Source of the DNA: Diabrotica undecimpunctata
Taxonomy: Eukaryota; Arthropoda; Insecta; Coleoptera; Chrysomelidae
Direction of reading: 5' to 3'
Assembly (NCBI RefSeq): GCF_040954645.1
Contig: NC_092805.1
Coordinates: 18,688,741-18,752,740 of the forward strand
Length of the DNA stretch: 64,000 bases
Made by a program: the position numbers and the translations under genes. The notes beneath the pieces are model-generated. The model searched no databases. It saw nothing but the letters and a program-made list of their open reading frames with translations, and was not told where the DNA came from. Below are positions 43,066-54,259 of the stretch, in pieces. Within the stretch, counting starts at the first letter, position 1. Every line of letters begins with the position of its first letter.

Positions 43066-44504
43066 GACGATTAGGGTTTATAGAAAATAATTTATAAGTT
43101 ATATACTACATAATATTAAGTATTTGATTATTTTAAGAAGTTAAATACTAGAGAATTTTATAAAAATATATTTATGTGAGGGCATTTTTAATAAATTAGC
43201 ATATAATAATTGTAAAAAGTTGTATTTTAGTAGTTATCATTTTGTAGATATTTTTAAGTGAGCCATGTGCATAGGCAACCAAAAATACTCTCGGAGATTG
43301 ACAGATATTTATACTCTGAAGTGACGTTTAAGAATATTTACGAATATAAAGTGGGTTATAATAATATATTGTTTGAAATGTGTATTTTATTAAATTAGAA
43401 TGTTAAGTTACTAATTTAATTATATATTCTGATCTGAAAAGCCTAAATGTAAACAAAATTATTAATAGAAAAGAATGGAATTCTCTGGATCTCCGGAGAT
43501 GGCCATGTTTGCGAAATGGTTTGTTCCAGAAAATTCAGACAAGTATTTGATAGAACAAATTGGAACATGATATATTACGAGATGGTTCTAGAAATCCAAA
43601 AACATATAAATACCCGTGATTTGGATTCAAGATGGCAGTTTTTGGAAGTTTTTAGTCAGAAGTCAGGCCAGTTTATTATGAAAGTTATTAGACACATTTA
43701 GTGAAGTAAATTGTTCAGAATTTTCAAGAAGTCAGTCAGAAAAGTTTAGTAAGAAATATGAAAGATTATTTGGAGTCAGAGAATCAGGTACAAATAGTCA
43801 AATTGTTTAATATAGTGAGTTAAATGAAGATTAAAAATTATGCATATAATTAATGCACATTTATAATTATACACAAATAATTATTGAAGATTATAAAAGT
43901 ATATTGGAAGAAATTAAATTATATTGTGGTTGGAGATTAGTATAAATCAACTTATAATAATTGGATATTGGTATATTGAAAAGAAGAATAAATATAAATG
44001 CTGTTTGCTGGTTTGGTTGGTGGTGTATAAATGATGGTGAAGAAAACTATATCTTAAATTGGTAGAAGCTGATAATTGGAAAAAGTAATTTCACAAAAAA
44101 AAAAACAAGGATAACTGAAGTACGAAGACATTCAGTGGTGATTAGAATCTATATACTTAGTGGAAAACAGTTCATTTAGGCATTCAGTGAAAGAAAGGTA
44201 CAAAATTTTGTTAATATAATTTAGTTAGTGTCATAACAATTTCAATTTTGAAGATAGTTTGTTTAAATTTTAGATTGTCTATAGAATTTAATTAGTTTTA
44301 TAAGAATATCAGTTTAAAGATAGTTTATTTTAAATTTACATTGACTAGGTTAGATATATATGTGTGTTTCATAATAGTTATAATAAAGATAATTTAAAAA
44401 AGTACTTACAAGCTAATTCTTTGAGAACCGCGATAAAAACCCTATATATTATATTATTAAAAATACTCATTGCTCATCATTCAAACAAAAAACACATCAT
44501 AACA
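43063..44504 (+). mobile_element. Possible solo LTR
   Basis: The segment starts TGTGACGATTAGGG right after the (TA)n run and can be ended at CACATCATAACA (44504), with ATATAT on both sides. It holds AATAAAG near 44383 followed by GAACCGCGATAAAAACCC, as in an LTR R-region. There is no coding sequence; the short frame at 43516 has no motif. TG..CA ends inside AT-rich flanks are weak evidence, so this is tentative. Confidence 0.25.
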
Positions 44505-45317
44505 ATATATATATTACTTGGGTTTGTATAACTACGGGCCTTAGAGTCCATTCGCCAATTTCTCAGATTTTACTCATTTTACATTAATTACAACTAATTT
44601 ATTTAATTATATATAATTACATAAACCTTTTTTTATTAATACATTATAACATGTCTTATTATTATTATCACACCTTAACATTACCTTAATTTTTAATATT
44701 TAAATTATGTTACTAACTGCTTGATCATTCTGTTTTCGAAATTCTGTCTGGTAGTTTCGTTTCTTCCTCAAGTATGATTTATGTATTAAAGTGACATTAT
44801 GCCTTTTCAAGAATATTTGATAACCTCCTTAGTCTTTCCTTATTGGAAATATTTTTGTCTCTATATTTGTATAATAGCTGTTATAAATGCTGTAAATACC
44901 TCTCTACAAAATACCATGAAATATTAGGATGGAATGCAAGGTTATCAATAAATACCAGATGTTATTCTTTTTATGTACATATTTAAATCTATATCCGATG
45001 TTTATTGTGGCAACCCGTCGAGTCAACAACTTGATAAACACGGAGTGCTATATCCCGTCTGTAGATTTATTACTCTTATCATTAAATCATCAGCTTTACA
45101 TTTATTATAAATTTGTGTTAATCTGAAATTTTGAAATGATCTCGTTTTTCAACAGGAAGTTACTGTAATACTGTAATAAATAATTGTAATTTAATAAAAA
45201 TACATTAAATGATAAATATATTCAAAGTAACAACGACTTGAGTAAGGCTAATCCGGAATTTTATATTTTTCCTAATTTTAATAGATTTCCTTTTTCGAAC
45301 ATTTTAAGACAAAAGTA
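44505..45317. other. Non-coding, nothing recognised
   Basis: AT-rich; short frames only. Confidence 0.4.
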
Positions 45318-46299
45318 ATGCATCAAGTAGGTTGTGCCGATGGTAGGTTATGGACAAAATCGCATGACAACATCATCTGTCAAATATTGTTGTTTGTAAA
45401 CAGATTTAAGATTTGTGAAATAATGTCGCAAGTTAAAAAATTAGTGCAGTTGACTGAACTCGGAAAAAGTGCAGTGTATGAGACAATAAAGAGGATAAAA
45501 ACTGGCATAGATATGAGACAAAAACCAGTTTCGGATAGACCGCGTATGATTCGCGGAAACAATTTAAATGCTTTAGTGGCTTTAGGACGACAAAATCCGC
45601 GCCTAGGGTTTCGAAAATTAGCGAACAAATTTGGAAATCACCGAAGAATAAAAGTGTGCCCAGAAACTGTCTACATATCAAGGAATCCAAAAAAAATCCC
45701 TACAATGACACCTCTGCAAAGAACGAAGAATAGATTTTTGTCAACGTTTTCGAGAAGATAATTTTAATAATGTCTTTATATCTGATGAAAGTTGTTTGCA
45801 GCTTGGTGCAAATATCTAAAAGTCCTATTAAGAAAAAATGTTACCGTTCAAATTTCCCACTAAAATAATAGTTTGGGACAGCGTGGTGCTACACCTCTCT
45901 GTATAGTTAATGGTACTGTTGATAGTGCGAAATATTGTGACATCCTAAATGGTTTTCTTCTTGAAACCGCTCGTTTTATATCCAGAGGGGTGGCGTTTTC
46001 AGCAAGATAATGCAAGATGCCATACTTCTGCTTATACTCAAGCTTGGATGCAAGAACACGAGTTGGTAACAATTCCGTGGCCAGCAGTATCTCCAGATCT
46101 TAGCCCCATTGAAAACATATGGGGACTGATGAAGATTGAAGTGGAACGAGCAGTGCCACGAGATAAAGAAGGTTTGATTCGGTCAGTTTTACAAGCCTGG
46201 AACACCATTACCGAAAATTATGGCCTTGACCTAGTTTCGGGCGTACCTGGACGTTTAGTTAAGTGTTTAGATTTAAATGGAGGTTGTATAAGCAAATGA
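45318..46299 (+). pseudogene. Tc1-like transposase relic (DD34E)
   Basis: N-terminal helix-turn-helix (VQLTELGKSAVYETIKRI), PRLGFRKLANKFGNHRRIKV, then after frameshifts VFISDESCLQLGA (about 45770, first Asp), WRFQQDNARCHTSAY (about 45995, second Asp) and SPDLSPIENIWGLMK (about 46090, Glu), ending LDLNGGCISK. There are 34 residues between second Asp and Glu. At least two frameshifts and stops between 45690 and 45950 inactivate it. All three catalytic residues persist. Terminal repeats were not identified. Confidence 0.85.
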
Positions 46300-46397
46300 G
46301 ATGAATTATTTGTTGAAATTTTATATTTCAAGTGATAGAAATAAATACCGAAAAATTATAATTCTGCTTTCTTTTTTCCGTATATTTTCTAGACGGA

Positions 46398-46400
<3 letters not shown>

Positions 46401-46474
<74 letters not shown>
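46401..46474. repeat. (TA)n microsatellite
   Basis: About 74 bases of alternating TA, 100 bases after the Tc1 relic. Confidence 0.95.
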
Positions 46475-46479
<5 letters not shown>

Positions 46480-46639
46480 TAAACACAAACGAAACAAACT
46501 GTTTTAAGTAATTTCTAATAAAAATTTAACTTTTGAACAAAGAATTGTTTCAGTAGATAACAATTTAAAAATTAAGGAAAAAAAGGTAAGTAAATGTTGT
46601 AACAAAATTACGCTCCATTAATGAAAACTTAAATCATGT

Positions 46640-47560
46640 GTTCGGACTAACTGATTTTAATAATGAATGTTTCCTCCACGTGCTCGAATTATTGTCTGAA
46701 TTCTCCTTGGCATGCCTAAAATCAAATGAGAAATGTCCTGATGAGGAATAAGTTCCCATTCCTCTAAAAGAGCTTCTTGTAACTGATTTAAGGTTAAAGG
46801 GACAGGAACATGACTTCGTATCCTTCTCCCAAGCATGTCCAAAACATCTTTCATTAGGTTTGAGTCTGGACTCAATGCTGGCCAATCCATTACAGGAATT
46901 TTTACTTCATTTAAAAACTGTTGAGTGATTCTCGCACTGTGAGGCTTGGTATAATCATGCATCAGAATAAAGTCATTTTTAACAAAACCAGCATAAGGCA
47001 CAACAAAATCTTGGAGAATTTCATCAATGTATCTGGCAGCTGTTGTGGAGCCTCTCGGAACGATGTACAATTCTGTACGTGCCTCTAGAGAAATTTCAGC
47101 TGACACCATAATTGAGCCTCTTGATAGCCTACCCTAGAACTGAACCCTGCGAAACGCTCATTTGATTTTCGCCATCGTCTATCACGGCTATCTGGAGACC
47201 GTAAGGTAAACCTGGACTCATCGGTTAATAAAACGTGCCTCCAATTATTTACAGTAAAATTTGCATGGTTTATGGCAAAATGAAGCCGCGCAACTCGATG
47301 GCGCCTGAGAAGTTGTAGGCCTGTTGCAGGTCTGCGCCTGCTTAAATTTGCTTCTCCAAGCCTTCTATAATTGTTCGTTCACTTACGTTAGTATTCCGAA
47401 CGTACTGAAGTTGATTTCGGATTTGTACAGCCGTGGCACGACGATCTCGTAGACTTTGTAAGAGGATCAAGCGATCATCACGGGCAAAGTTCTTCGATGG
47501 GGACCGGTTCCGGGTCGTCTAGTGTAAGCTCCGGTTGCCAAGAAACGTCCGTTTACTTTA
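46640..47560 (-). pseudogene. Second Tc1-like transposase relic, catalytic Glu lost
   Basis: The minus strand contains a decayed N-terminal part (about 47560-47110, for example ATGLQLLRRHRVARLHFAIN-like text broken by stops). An open part follows with RGSTTAARYIDEILQDFVVP, DFILMHDYTKPHSARITQQF, VKIPVMDWPALSPDSNLMKD and PRRIQTIIRARGGNIHY. This is a Tc1 family different from the one at 45.3 kb. The catalytic Glu codon (normally NPIE) is AAA here, giving NLMK. Confidence 0.8.
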
Positions 47561-47740
47561 AATATCGAACAGAAGCAAGATTTAAAGCTAAAGTGTTTTT
47601 TTTTGCTTAAAAGCATACAGTAGCTTCTTTTTAATCAGCAATTCAGCAATCATGCTGGATCAACAGTATGCATAGTACTAAGCATAGCAAACGTATGCAT
47701 GGTTTTCAGTCTTTGTTACAAATTTTGAATTCGTTTGCAG

Positions 47741-47831
47741 ATCCACAACATGGAGAGCGGGGAATCTCCATTAGAAGTCTTATCCAGGGCTGCCACAATG
47801 GTCCAGGAGAACCAATCCTTAGGAGTATCAG
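47741..47831 (+). CDS. Unidentified gene: candidate first coding exon
   Basis: A pyrimidine-containing acceptor TCGTTTGCAG ends at 47740 and donor GTAAGC starts at 47832. ATG at 47750 (context CACAACATGG) opens 27 codons reading MESGESPLEVLSRAATMVQE and then NQSLGVS, leaving phase 1. GC content is higher than in the flanks and codon use looks natural. The sequence resembles N-termini of nuclear regulatory proteins, but I cannot name it. The upstream leader would come from a separate exon; the donor at 20984 is one candidate. No further coding exon was recognised to the right. Confidence 0.5.
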
Positions 47832-48064
47832 GTAAGCAGTTATTCTCTACACTTAAGTAGTTAATTAAAATTTGACTCACCGTGTAGTCTGTATTATAGA
47901 AAACCTTGATGGTCTTATTACATTCTGTTACATTCCCCTGATTTCCTTGATTTTTATATTTCTGCCTTACTTAATTTGTTGATCTTACATATAGCAAGGA
48001 AACCTTGGCAAACTTGATAACACTTGTTTTATCCCAGATCAAACAAGTAAATTAATCCACTTCA

Positions 48065-48770
48065 GTTAGTGTGTGCCAGTGTGGGTCTTAAAATAAACAT
48101 CTTCAAAACAAAATTCATGACCAACCTAGTATCTAGCGGAAATATCAATATTGGAGACAACGAAGTAGAGCTGGTTGAAAAATACATATGTATACCTTGG
48201 ACACGAAATAAAGATCCCAAGAGAAAACCAAACATGCGAACTACGACGAAGAATAAACCTAACATGGGCAGCCTATGGAAAACTCAAAGACATCTTTAAA
48301 AGCGATATACCAATTTCTTTAAAACGTAAAATATTTGACCAACGTGTGTTGCCTGTGATGATCTATGGTGCCGAAACTTTGACATTGACAGCTACAAATT
48401 CTAAAACGCTGCAAATAGCTCAAAGGAAAATGGAAAGGTCAATGCTGAGTATATCGCTTCGTGACCGAGTTAGAAATGAAGACTTAAAACGAAGAACAGG
48501 AGTTACCGATGTTATTTCCCGAATTGCCACACTCAAATGGAACTGTGCCGGACACGTCGCCCGAATCAGTGATGAAAGGTGGACGAAGAGATTGCTTGAA
48601 TGGAGGCCGAGGTTAGACAAAAGAATTAGAGGAAGACCCCCTACTCGTTGGACTGACGATCTCAAGAAAATGTCAAGAAATTGGATGAAAAGTGCTCAAG
48701 ATAGAGCACAGTGGACAAAAATTAAGGAGGCCTATGTTCAGCAGTGGACGCAAAGGGCTGGGTGATGATG
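48065..48770 (+). mobile_element. LINE C-terminal region (family B)
   Basis: Reads CASVGLKINIFKTKFMTNLV, then in the next frame YVYLGHEIKIPRENQTCELR, RRINLTWAAYGKLKDIFKSD, VLPVMIYGAETLTLTATN, RKMERSMLSISLRDRVRNED and KRIRGRPPTRWTDDLKK, and ends AYVQQWTQRAG with stop and TGATGATGG. It is a 5'-truncated copy of the family seen at 28.1 and 54.3 kb, with one frameshift near 48180 and otherwise a 196-codon open frame. It follows the unidentified exon at 47.8 kb, so may lie in that gene's intron. Confidence 0.85.
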
Positions 48771-50544
48771 GATACTCAGAGCTTAAACCATTTTGTGTTG
48801 TCAAATTTCTCCCCAACAACTTAGGACAGATACTGTATTTCTGAGGTTTGTTTGTTATCGGAAAATGTTTAGCAATTTCTGCTTTTTTCACTCTACATAC
48901 TTTTTTATGTTCTTTCACTCTGATATGATACTTTTTTGTGTGCTCTCTAAACTGATATTTACCAAGGATTATGCATTGCAGCTATTAGTACCTCGTCTGC
49001 GAGGCTTAAACTGTTAATAATATAAATTTTTCAATTTTATTCCTTTCTGCATGTTTTCAAGGTTGCCGCACTCTACTGTTATTCCATGGCATTCCATGGT
49101 AAATATAATTGTATATTATGTAATGTTGTAATGATAAGAGTACCAAAGAGAATTAAAATACTATTATAAAATAATACCTCAATCAACTATGAGAGCTTAT
49201 CGTCTATGCTTCTCCTAGGTCAGTCTCTCAAGTGTGAATTCGTCTTGTCTTAAACTATAAATTAAACAACGAAAATTTAGTTGGTAACAAATAAAACAAT
49301 GATTTAACTAATCATATTTATTCAACATAAAACAAAATAATATTTAGTTTACAAAAGCAACCCTGCCTAAAGCTTTACAATAAATTAATTTAATTCTGAT
49401 ACTTATGGCATTGATGGGTTGCTTGCTTCTAATTATATGTTGCCTCCAGATTATCTGGGCAGGTCCCGTTGCCGCCTAAAAAGCATGTGTTATGCTGCAG
49501 TTATTTAGTTTCACATCACTCCATAAATTCCATATCACTCCATAAATTATTCAAATTATTAAACAAATTATTAGATAAATCATTCCATAGAATATTCCAG
49601 AAATTATCCAATAAACTAGAATATTAGTATTAGCGAGACATCAAAGGGGGTTAACTTTCTTTCCAATTATTTTACAAAATCACAATTAAACAAATAGCAG
49701 ATGGCAAGGATAAAGTGAAATATAATTGTTATTAAAATTAGTTAAGTTTTGTAAGATTCCTACATGCATAAAATTGAAAACGTGGCTTTGGAAGAAGTGA
49801 GGTTATAAATATCAGAATTATAAAACATAGATTACAATGAAAGTACTCACCCCAAGAGATTTCTGCAGACCATAAAATGAACCTTATAATAATTTTTACC
49901 TTCTTTTATAAATTTCAACTACACACAAAAAAGAATATTCCCACCACGTTAGAAAAGCTGATTGACAGAAATAATAGGGAGTGACTACAATGAAGTATAG
50001 CACAGAAGCCATAGAACATATGTCTATGATGGAATTAGCTCTTCTGTTAACATAGAACAGAATATTTAGTCTACCGAACAGAAAGAGAGAGAGAGAGAGA
50101 GCGAATATTTATTGTACCGGACAGAAAAAGAGAGGGCGCCAATTATTTTTTGAAGAAAAAAATAGTAAAAAAGAAACTGAAGGATAAGGAATTTAAAATA
50201 ATTATTTAAATATAAATTAATAAAAAAGTGATGTTTATTACGTTACAATGTTTATATAATTAAAGTGCTTATTGCAAATGGCAAATAACCGAAACGTTTA
50301 AACAATAATTAAGTGTTTTATTTATAATATAACTGCCAAACCGATGAATTAAAAAAGTTTCTATACCATCATATATATTTTTGATCATCAAAAATGACTC
50401 ACAGTGCTTAATTTAAACAATTGTTGTTTACTTTATCTTGGCTTTTGGTTTTTTCTTCCTTTATATTTTCCTTTCCTTTGCCAATTCCTATTTACAACTT
50501 GCGACGTCAATAAATTTACATAGTATAATTTCTACAAATTACTA
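48771..50544. other. Non-coding, one (GA)n tract and a signal-peptide-like mini-frame
   Basis: No transposon coding. AGAGAGAGAGAGAGAG at about 50084-50101; a related GCGAATATTTA-flanked repeat (AATATTTAGTCTACCGAACA near 50064, AATATTTATTGTACCGGACA near 50105) forms two imperfect copies. A 24-codon hydrophobic frame is listed separately. Confidence 0.4.
49405..49479 (+). other. 24-codon signal-peptide-like open frame
   Basis: ATG at 49405 opens MALMGCLLLIICCLQIIWAG followed by PVAA and TAA. The hydrophobic core and small residues before AGP look like a signal peptide with a cleavage site, but there is no mature protein, and no donor site within the frame. It may be chance, or the remnant of a secreted or envelope-type leader. 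Confidence 0.2.
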
Positions 50545-50640
50545 TTTTTATTGGGAATAAGCCACAATTTTATTTTAAAATAACTTTATTTTGACGTTTC
50601 GATTTCCACTTTGGAAATATTAAAAATTAGCTTCAGAACT
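50545..50640 (-). mobile_element. Penelope-like element terminal fragment
   Basis: TTGGGAATAAGCCACAATTT then GACGTTTCGATTTCCACTTT matches the minus-orientation arm at 36930-37000. About 90 bases remain. Confidence 0.6.
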
Positions 50641-51189
50641 TACACTACAATAGAATAGCTTTGTTACGGACAAAATATTCTAGTCATATCCGTTTACTGT
50701 ATAAAATTTCTGATCCGGCCCTGTTCTTCAATGTTTTTCTTTTTCGATCCTAATTAAGTAGATTCAATTGACATTCCGTCCAGTACGTCATTCACGATTT
50801 TTCTTAGCACAATTTCACGGTCACAAAAAGTATGTAAAACATTCAAGAGCCAAGTGACAATCGCATTCCGACAGACCTACGTATCTATAGTCTATTGTAT
50901 TTTTTCTAAACGAAACAATTTGCAAGGAATATTTTAAATGAAAGTGCAACACAAGCTGTTATTGTTAGGACACAAGCATCATATTTATATACCGCGTAAC
51001 ATTGAAGGTTTCTGACAAATATTTTATAATATAATCCATTATGTGTGCATTGTTTTCTAATTATCTTTTTAGGATTATGAGTTTTGTGATTAAACTTGGG
51101 AGTTTCCAAACCGTTAACACAAAACAAATAAGTATATGAAGTGGTTGAATTGAGGGAACAAAATTTTGACCAATATTTGACAAATCTTT
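50641..51189. other. Non-coding, nothing recognised
   Basis: No coding or element ends seen. Confidence 0.4.
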
Positions 51190-51385
51190 AAGTGTTAGGT
51201 AGGGCCATCGACCATGGCCATGGGGCAGCTGTTTTAAAACTACTACGGTAGCTGGGGGTTAAAAGTGGTAAACTATTTTTGGATCTTTTTTGGGTCCAAA
51301 AACTGATATTCTCGGCAAAATTCAACTTGTTCATATGATTTTTAGGGGTCAAATCTCTGACGACTGGACTATAAGGTGACTTTCC
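51190..51385 (+). repeat. Dispersed repeat R, copy 1
   Basis: GATATTCTCGGCAAAATTCA then TTCATATGATTTTTAGGGGT and CTCTGACGACTGGA match 61115-61192 and, inverted, 57190-57310. The left part (GGGGGTTAAAAGTGGTAAAC) corresponds to GGGTAAAAGAGGTAAAC at 61064. This is the least similar of the three copies. It directly borders a piggyBac-like remnant. Confidence 0.65.
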
Positions 51386-51870
51386 TTTCTTAAACCTGCA
51401 AGATATAAGAGACCTAAAAGGGCACGAATTTCATCAATGTTTGTTGGGTATATATCTCAATCGCGACTGATCTTCTGATTTTCTGCTTCTATTTTTGTAT
51501 TGGTCCTGTCAACAGTTATTTGCAACGTATCATTATCAAATTGATTGTTCCAGATATATCTAAAATATCGGTTTTCTGTCTGACACATTGTTTTGAACCC
51601 GGAAGCTGCGGAATGATATCTTCACTTCAAGTTCTGAGGATCTTAGGCGCAATATGCTTAACCCATTTTGTTTTATTTCCTTTGCCCAAAAAAATATGGA
51701 CTAATGGCAAAATCTGTCTCATCATCTAATTCCTCATTTTCCTGTTCCGTATCGCTTCCCTCCAAGTTTTCTTCTACATGATCTTCTCCCGATTCGTAAG
51801 ACGAATCGGGAGATTATACTCGTATAGAAGAAGAATCATGCTCGTATATCATCATACATCATCATACATC
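51386..51870 (-). pseudogene. piggyBac-like transposase N-terminal relic
   Basis: The minus strand starts with an acidic block (EEDHVEENLEGSDTEQENEE, about 51790-51735), then an ISPYFFGK-like segment, DILDISGTINLIM, VDRTNTKIEAENQKI and DEIRALLGLLYLAGLRKESH (about 51450-51385). The last is the typical piggyBac block before the catalytic domain. Frameshifts occur between segments, and the catalytic core is missing because repeat R begins at 51385. Confidence 0.6.
51785..51813. repeat. Perfect 13-bp hairpin, 3-base loop
   Basis: TCTCCCGATTCGT and ACGAATCGGGAGA are separated by AAG. It lies in the acidic coding block of the piggyBac relic and probably marks a small inverted duplication; the sequence ATACTCGTATAGAAGAAGA follows. 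Confidence 0.7.
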
Positions 51871-52269
51871 ATACCCGTCGAAACTTCTTCAAAAAGTGCT
51901 AACAATCTTTTTTGCTCTTTTTCATAATTTCAGACGCACATGGTCCACTGTACCGGTTTTGCAAAGTACAAACTTACAGTTGGAGCATCAACACTGCAAT
52001 GATACACAGTGAATAAAAGTACCTTAAAAAGAGATAAATCAAAAGAAAGAGTCGGAGAAACTCAAAAGCTTCCGATTGGCTTTAGAATTGACCATCATTG
52101 ACTCCCACCGGTCTCCTAGGCAAACTGCGTCTATTGAAAGGTTAAAAAGTTCTCTAATTTGCGATTTTCAAAATTAAAATACATAAATAATTGACTGAGA
52201 TAATTGCAAAAAGCCATCATTTTATTACAATTTTTATTACATTGGAGAAGATTTTTCATTAATATATAA
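51871..52269. other. Non-coding, nothing recognised
   Basis: Contains a short ATCATCATAC repeat at about 51848-51880; nothing else seen. Confidence 0.4.
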
Positions 52270-52670
52270 GCGTGGACACTGACTGTTGCATCTATGAATC
52301 GGCTCGAAGCTTTCGAAATGTGGTGTTATAGGCGCATCTTACGTATATCCTGGGTTGACAGAGTTACTAATGTGGAGGTCCTGCGTAGAATGGGGAAAGA
52401 ATGTGAAATTCTCATGACCGTCAAAACTAAAAAGTTGGAATATCTAGGACATGTAATGAGAAATCAAGAACGTTACGGCCTTCTCCAGCTGATTCTCCAA
52501 GCGAAGGTAAATGGTAAGAGAGGACCGGGAAGAAGACGCATTTCCTGGCTTCAAAATTTACGAAAGTGGTATAACACGACTACCACTGAACTGTTCCGCG
52601 CTGCAATAAATAAAGTAAAGATAGCCGTGATGATCGCCAACATCCGGAACGGTTAGGCACTTTAAGAAGA
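52270..52670 (+). mobile_element. LINE C-terminal region (family D)
   Basis: Reads ASMNRLEAFEMWCYRRILRI, SWVDRVTNVEVLRRMGKE, KKLEYLGHVMRNQERYGLLQ, GKRGPGRRRISWLQNLRKWY and VMIANIRNG with stop, then an AAGAAGAAGAT tail. This is the post-RT domain of the same family as the long copy at 58600-60835. The frame is open for 120 codons, so it is fairly young. Confidence 0.85.
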
Positions 52671-54259
52671 AGATGTTCTGAAAAGATTTTCGGACGTTTA
52701 ATGCCGAATGCCTTTTCTATTAGCATCATGTCGTGTACGATTTAGCGAACACATCAAATGCGTCATCATCATCAGTTGGCGCTATCTGACCTGCCTCAAA
52801 ACATTCTTTTATCCTTCCCTATAGAGTGTCTGTCTTCTCCATCAACTCACTCCAATCTCCCTTAAATCGTCCTGCACACCATCCAGATTCCTATTTAGCT
52901 TGGTTATTTTAGTAGGATTACTTTCATCCATCCGCATAACGTGGCTCTTCCATCTTAGGCGGTTTATTTTGAGGGTTCTCACGATATCTGCATCACCAAA
53001 ATGTCTATAGAGTTCGAAACTATATCGCCTTCTCTACAGAAGTGAGCTCGTTTCGTATTATTGTTTTATAAAATTTGCACTTTGTTGCTCTTGATGTATT
53101 TCTCGCTCTTAGTTGAGGGCCTAGGTCAAAATTACAGCGGTTAGCCACGCATATTCTTTTCCTTATTTCTTTACATAATAAATGCAGTAAATGCAAAAAG
53201 TGCAGTATTACCCCACACCCGCTTGCATTTTTCTGTATAGGCTCAGGATCCCTACTGTAAGGACTGTCCTATAAGACAATGTATTGTTGCCCGTATCCCA
53301 CCACTAGGATGCACGTACTTTATTAGGGGTACAGTAATTTTTTTTAAGTAAGGATTTCTTATTTTTAATTTTAATATAAGTCTTCTTATTTTTAATTATG
53401 ATCTTGTTTTTTTTCCTGCATTGAGATCAATAGTTCAGTTTCCTCAATCTAAGTATTCAATAATTATGTCATTTTGAATAATGAATTGTGTATCAAAACT
53501 GTCGGTCACATATAGTATATATTTTTTTTTGTATTTATTTTTTGTGCTTATATCATTTTTTTTTTTAAGTTTATAAAAATTCGTAATTTCGTACGTTCAA
53601 CTGCTTAGTGGCGATATAAGATATTTTTTTTTTATAAACTTCGTCCTCGAAGAAGCACGTCTCGCTGGCCGGCAACGAAGCGGCCGATATTCCAACTTTG
53701 TTGTTATCTTTGGGCGGCACTAGTCGGACCGCATACCATGCCACTTGAAAAACGCTCGCCTCCTCTTTTGCCGAGAGAAACAGAGATGAATCTTTTTATA
53801 TTCAGTCACATTCTGATGCTCTCTGTCCGGTTATCCGGAGAAACCGGAAATTCAGTGGCGTTTCTTAGAACCAACAAAAAAATCAATATCATTCCGGTAA
53901 TTATGAAATCGAGGGGACCAAATTCATTTACATAACAATGACTGAATTGGACAATCATCGCAGTGATTGTGGTGCATCGTATTTACTTATAGGTATACGA
54001 GGACATGTTAATACGTTCTTCTTTTCTTCACTACAGGGATTAGGCTTTGCCTGTTCAGTACTTGATAACAAGTACAAGATAATTGAAACCATCGAGGTCT
54101 ACCTACACCTCTCTTGCTTTTGGATTGTATTTGAGTATTTTTTGGGTACTTTTTCGGTTTTCATCCTGTGTTGTCTACATTTATCTTTACAACCAGCTAT
54201 GTTGTTGCTGAATGCCGACAGCCACACTCTGTTTAAAATAAAATAACATAAATAAAATT
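52671..54259. other. Non-coding; T-rich tracts and a GC-richer patch
   Basis: 52750-53050 resembles minus-strand LINE C-terminal text (CATCCGCATAACGTGGCTCT, reading as a GHVMRMDESN-like block) but is too decayed to assign. Long T runs at about 53330-53640. A GC-richer patch at about 53645-53770 contains CTGGCCGGCAACGAAGCGG. A 102-codon frame at 53938 has no motif and is probably chance. Confidence 0.4.

Noticed and set aside
50128..50160. LTR retrotransposon primer-binding site (GGCGCC near 50136)
   Set aside because: No LTR ends or retroviral-type coding sequence nearby on either strand.
53938..54246. 102-codon hydrophobic open frame
   Set aside because: No motif; hydrophobicity follows from T-rich sequence.
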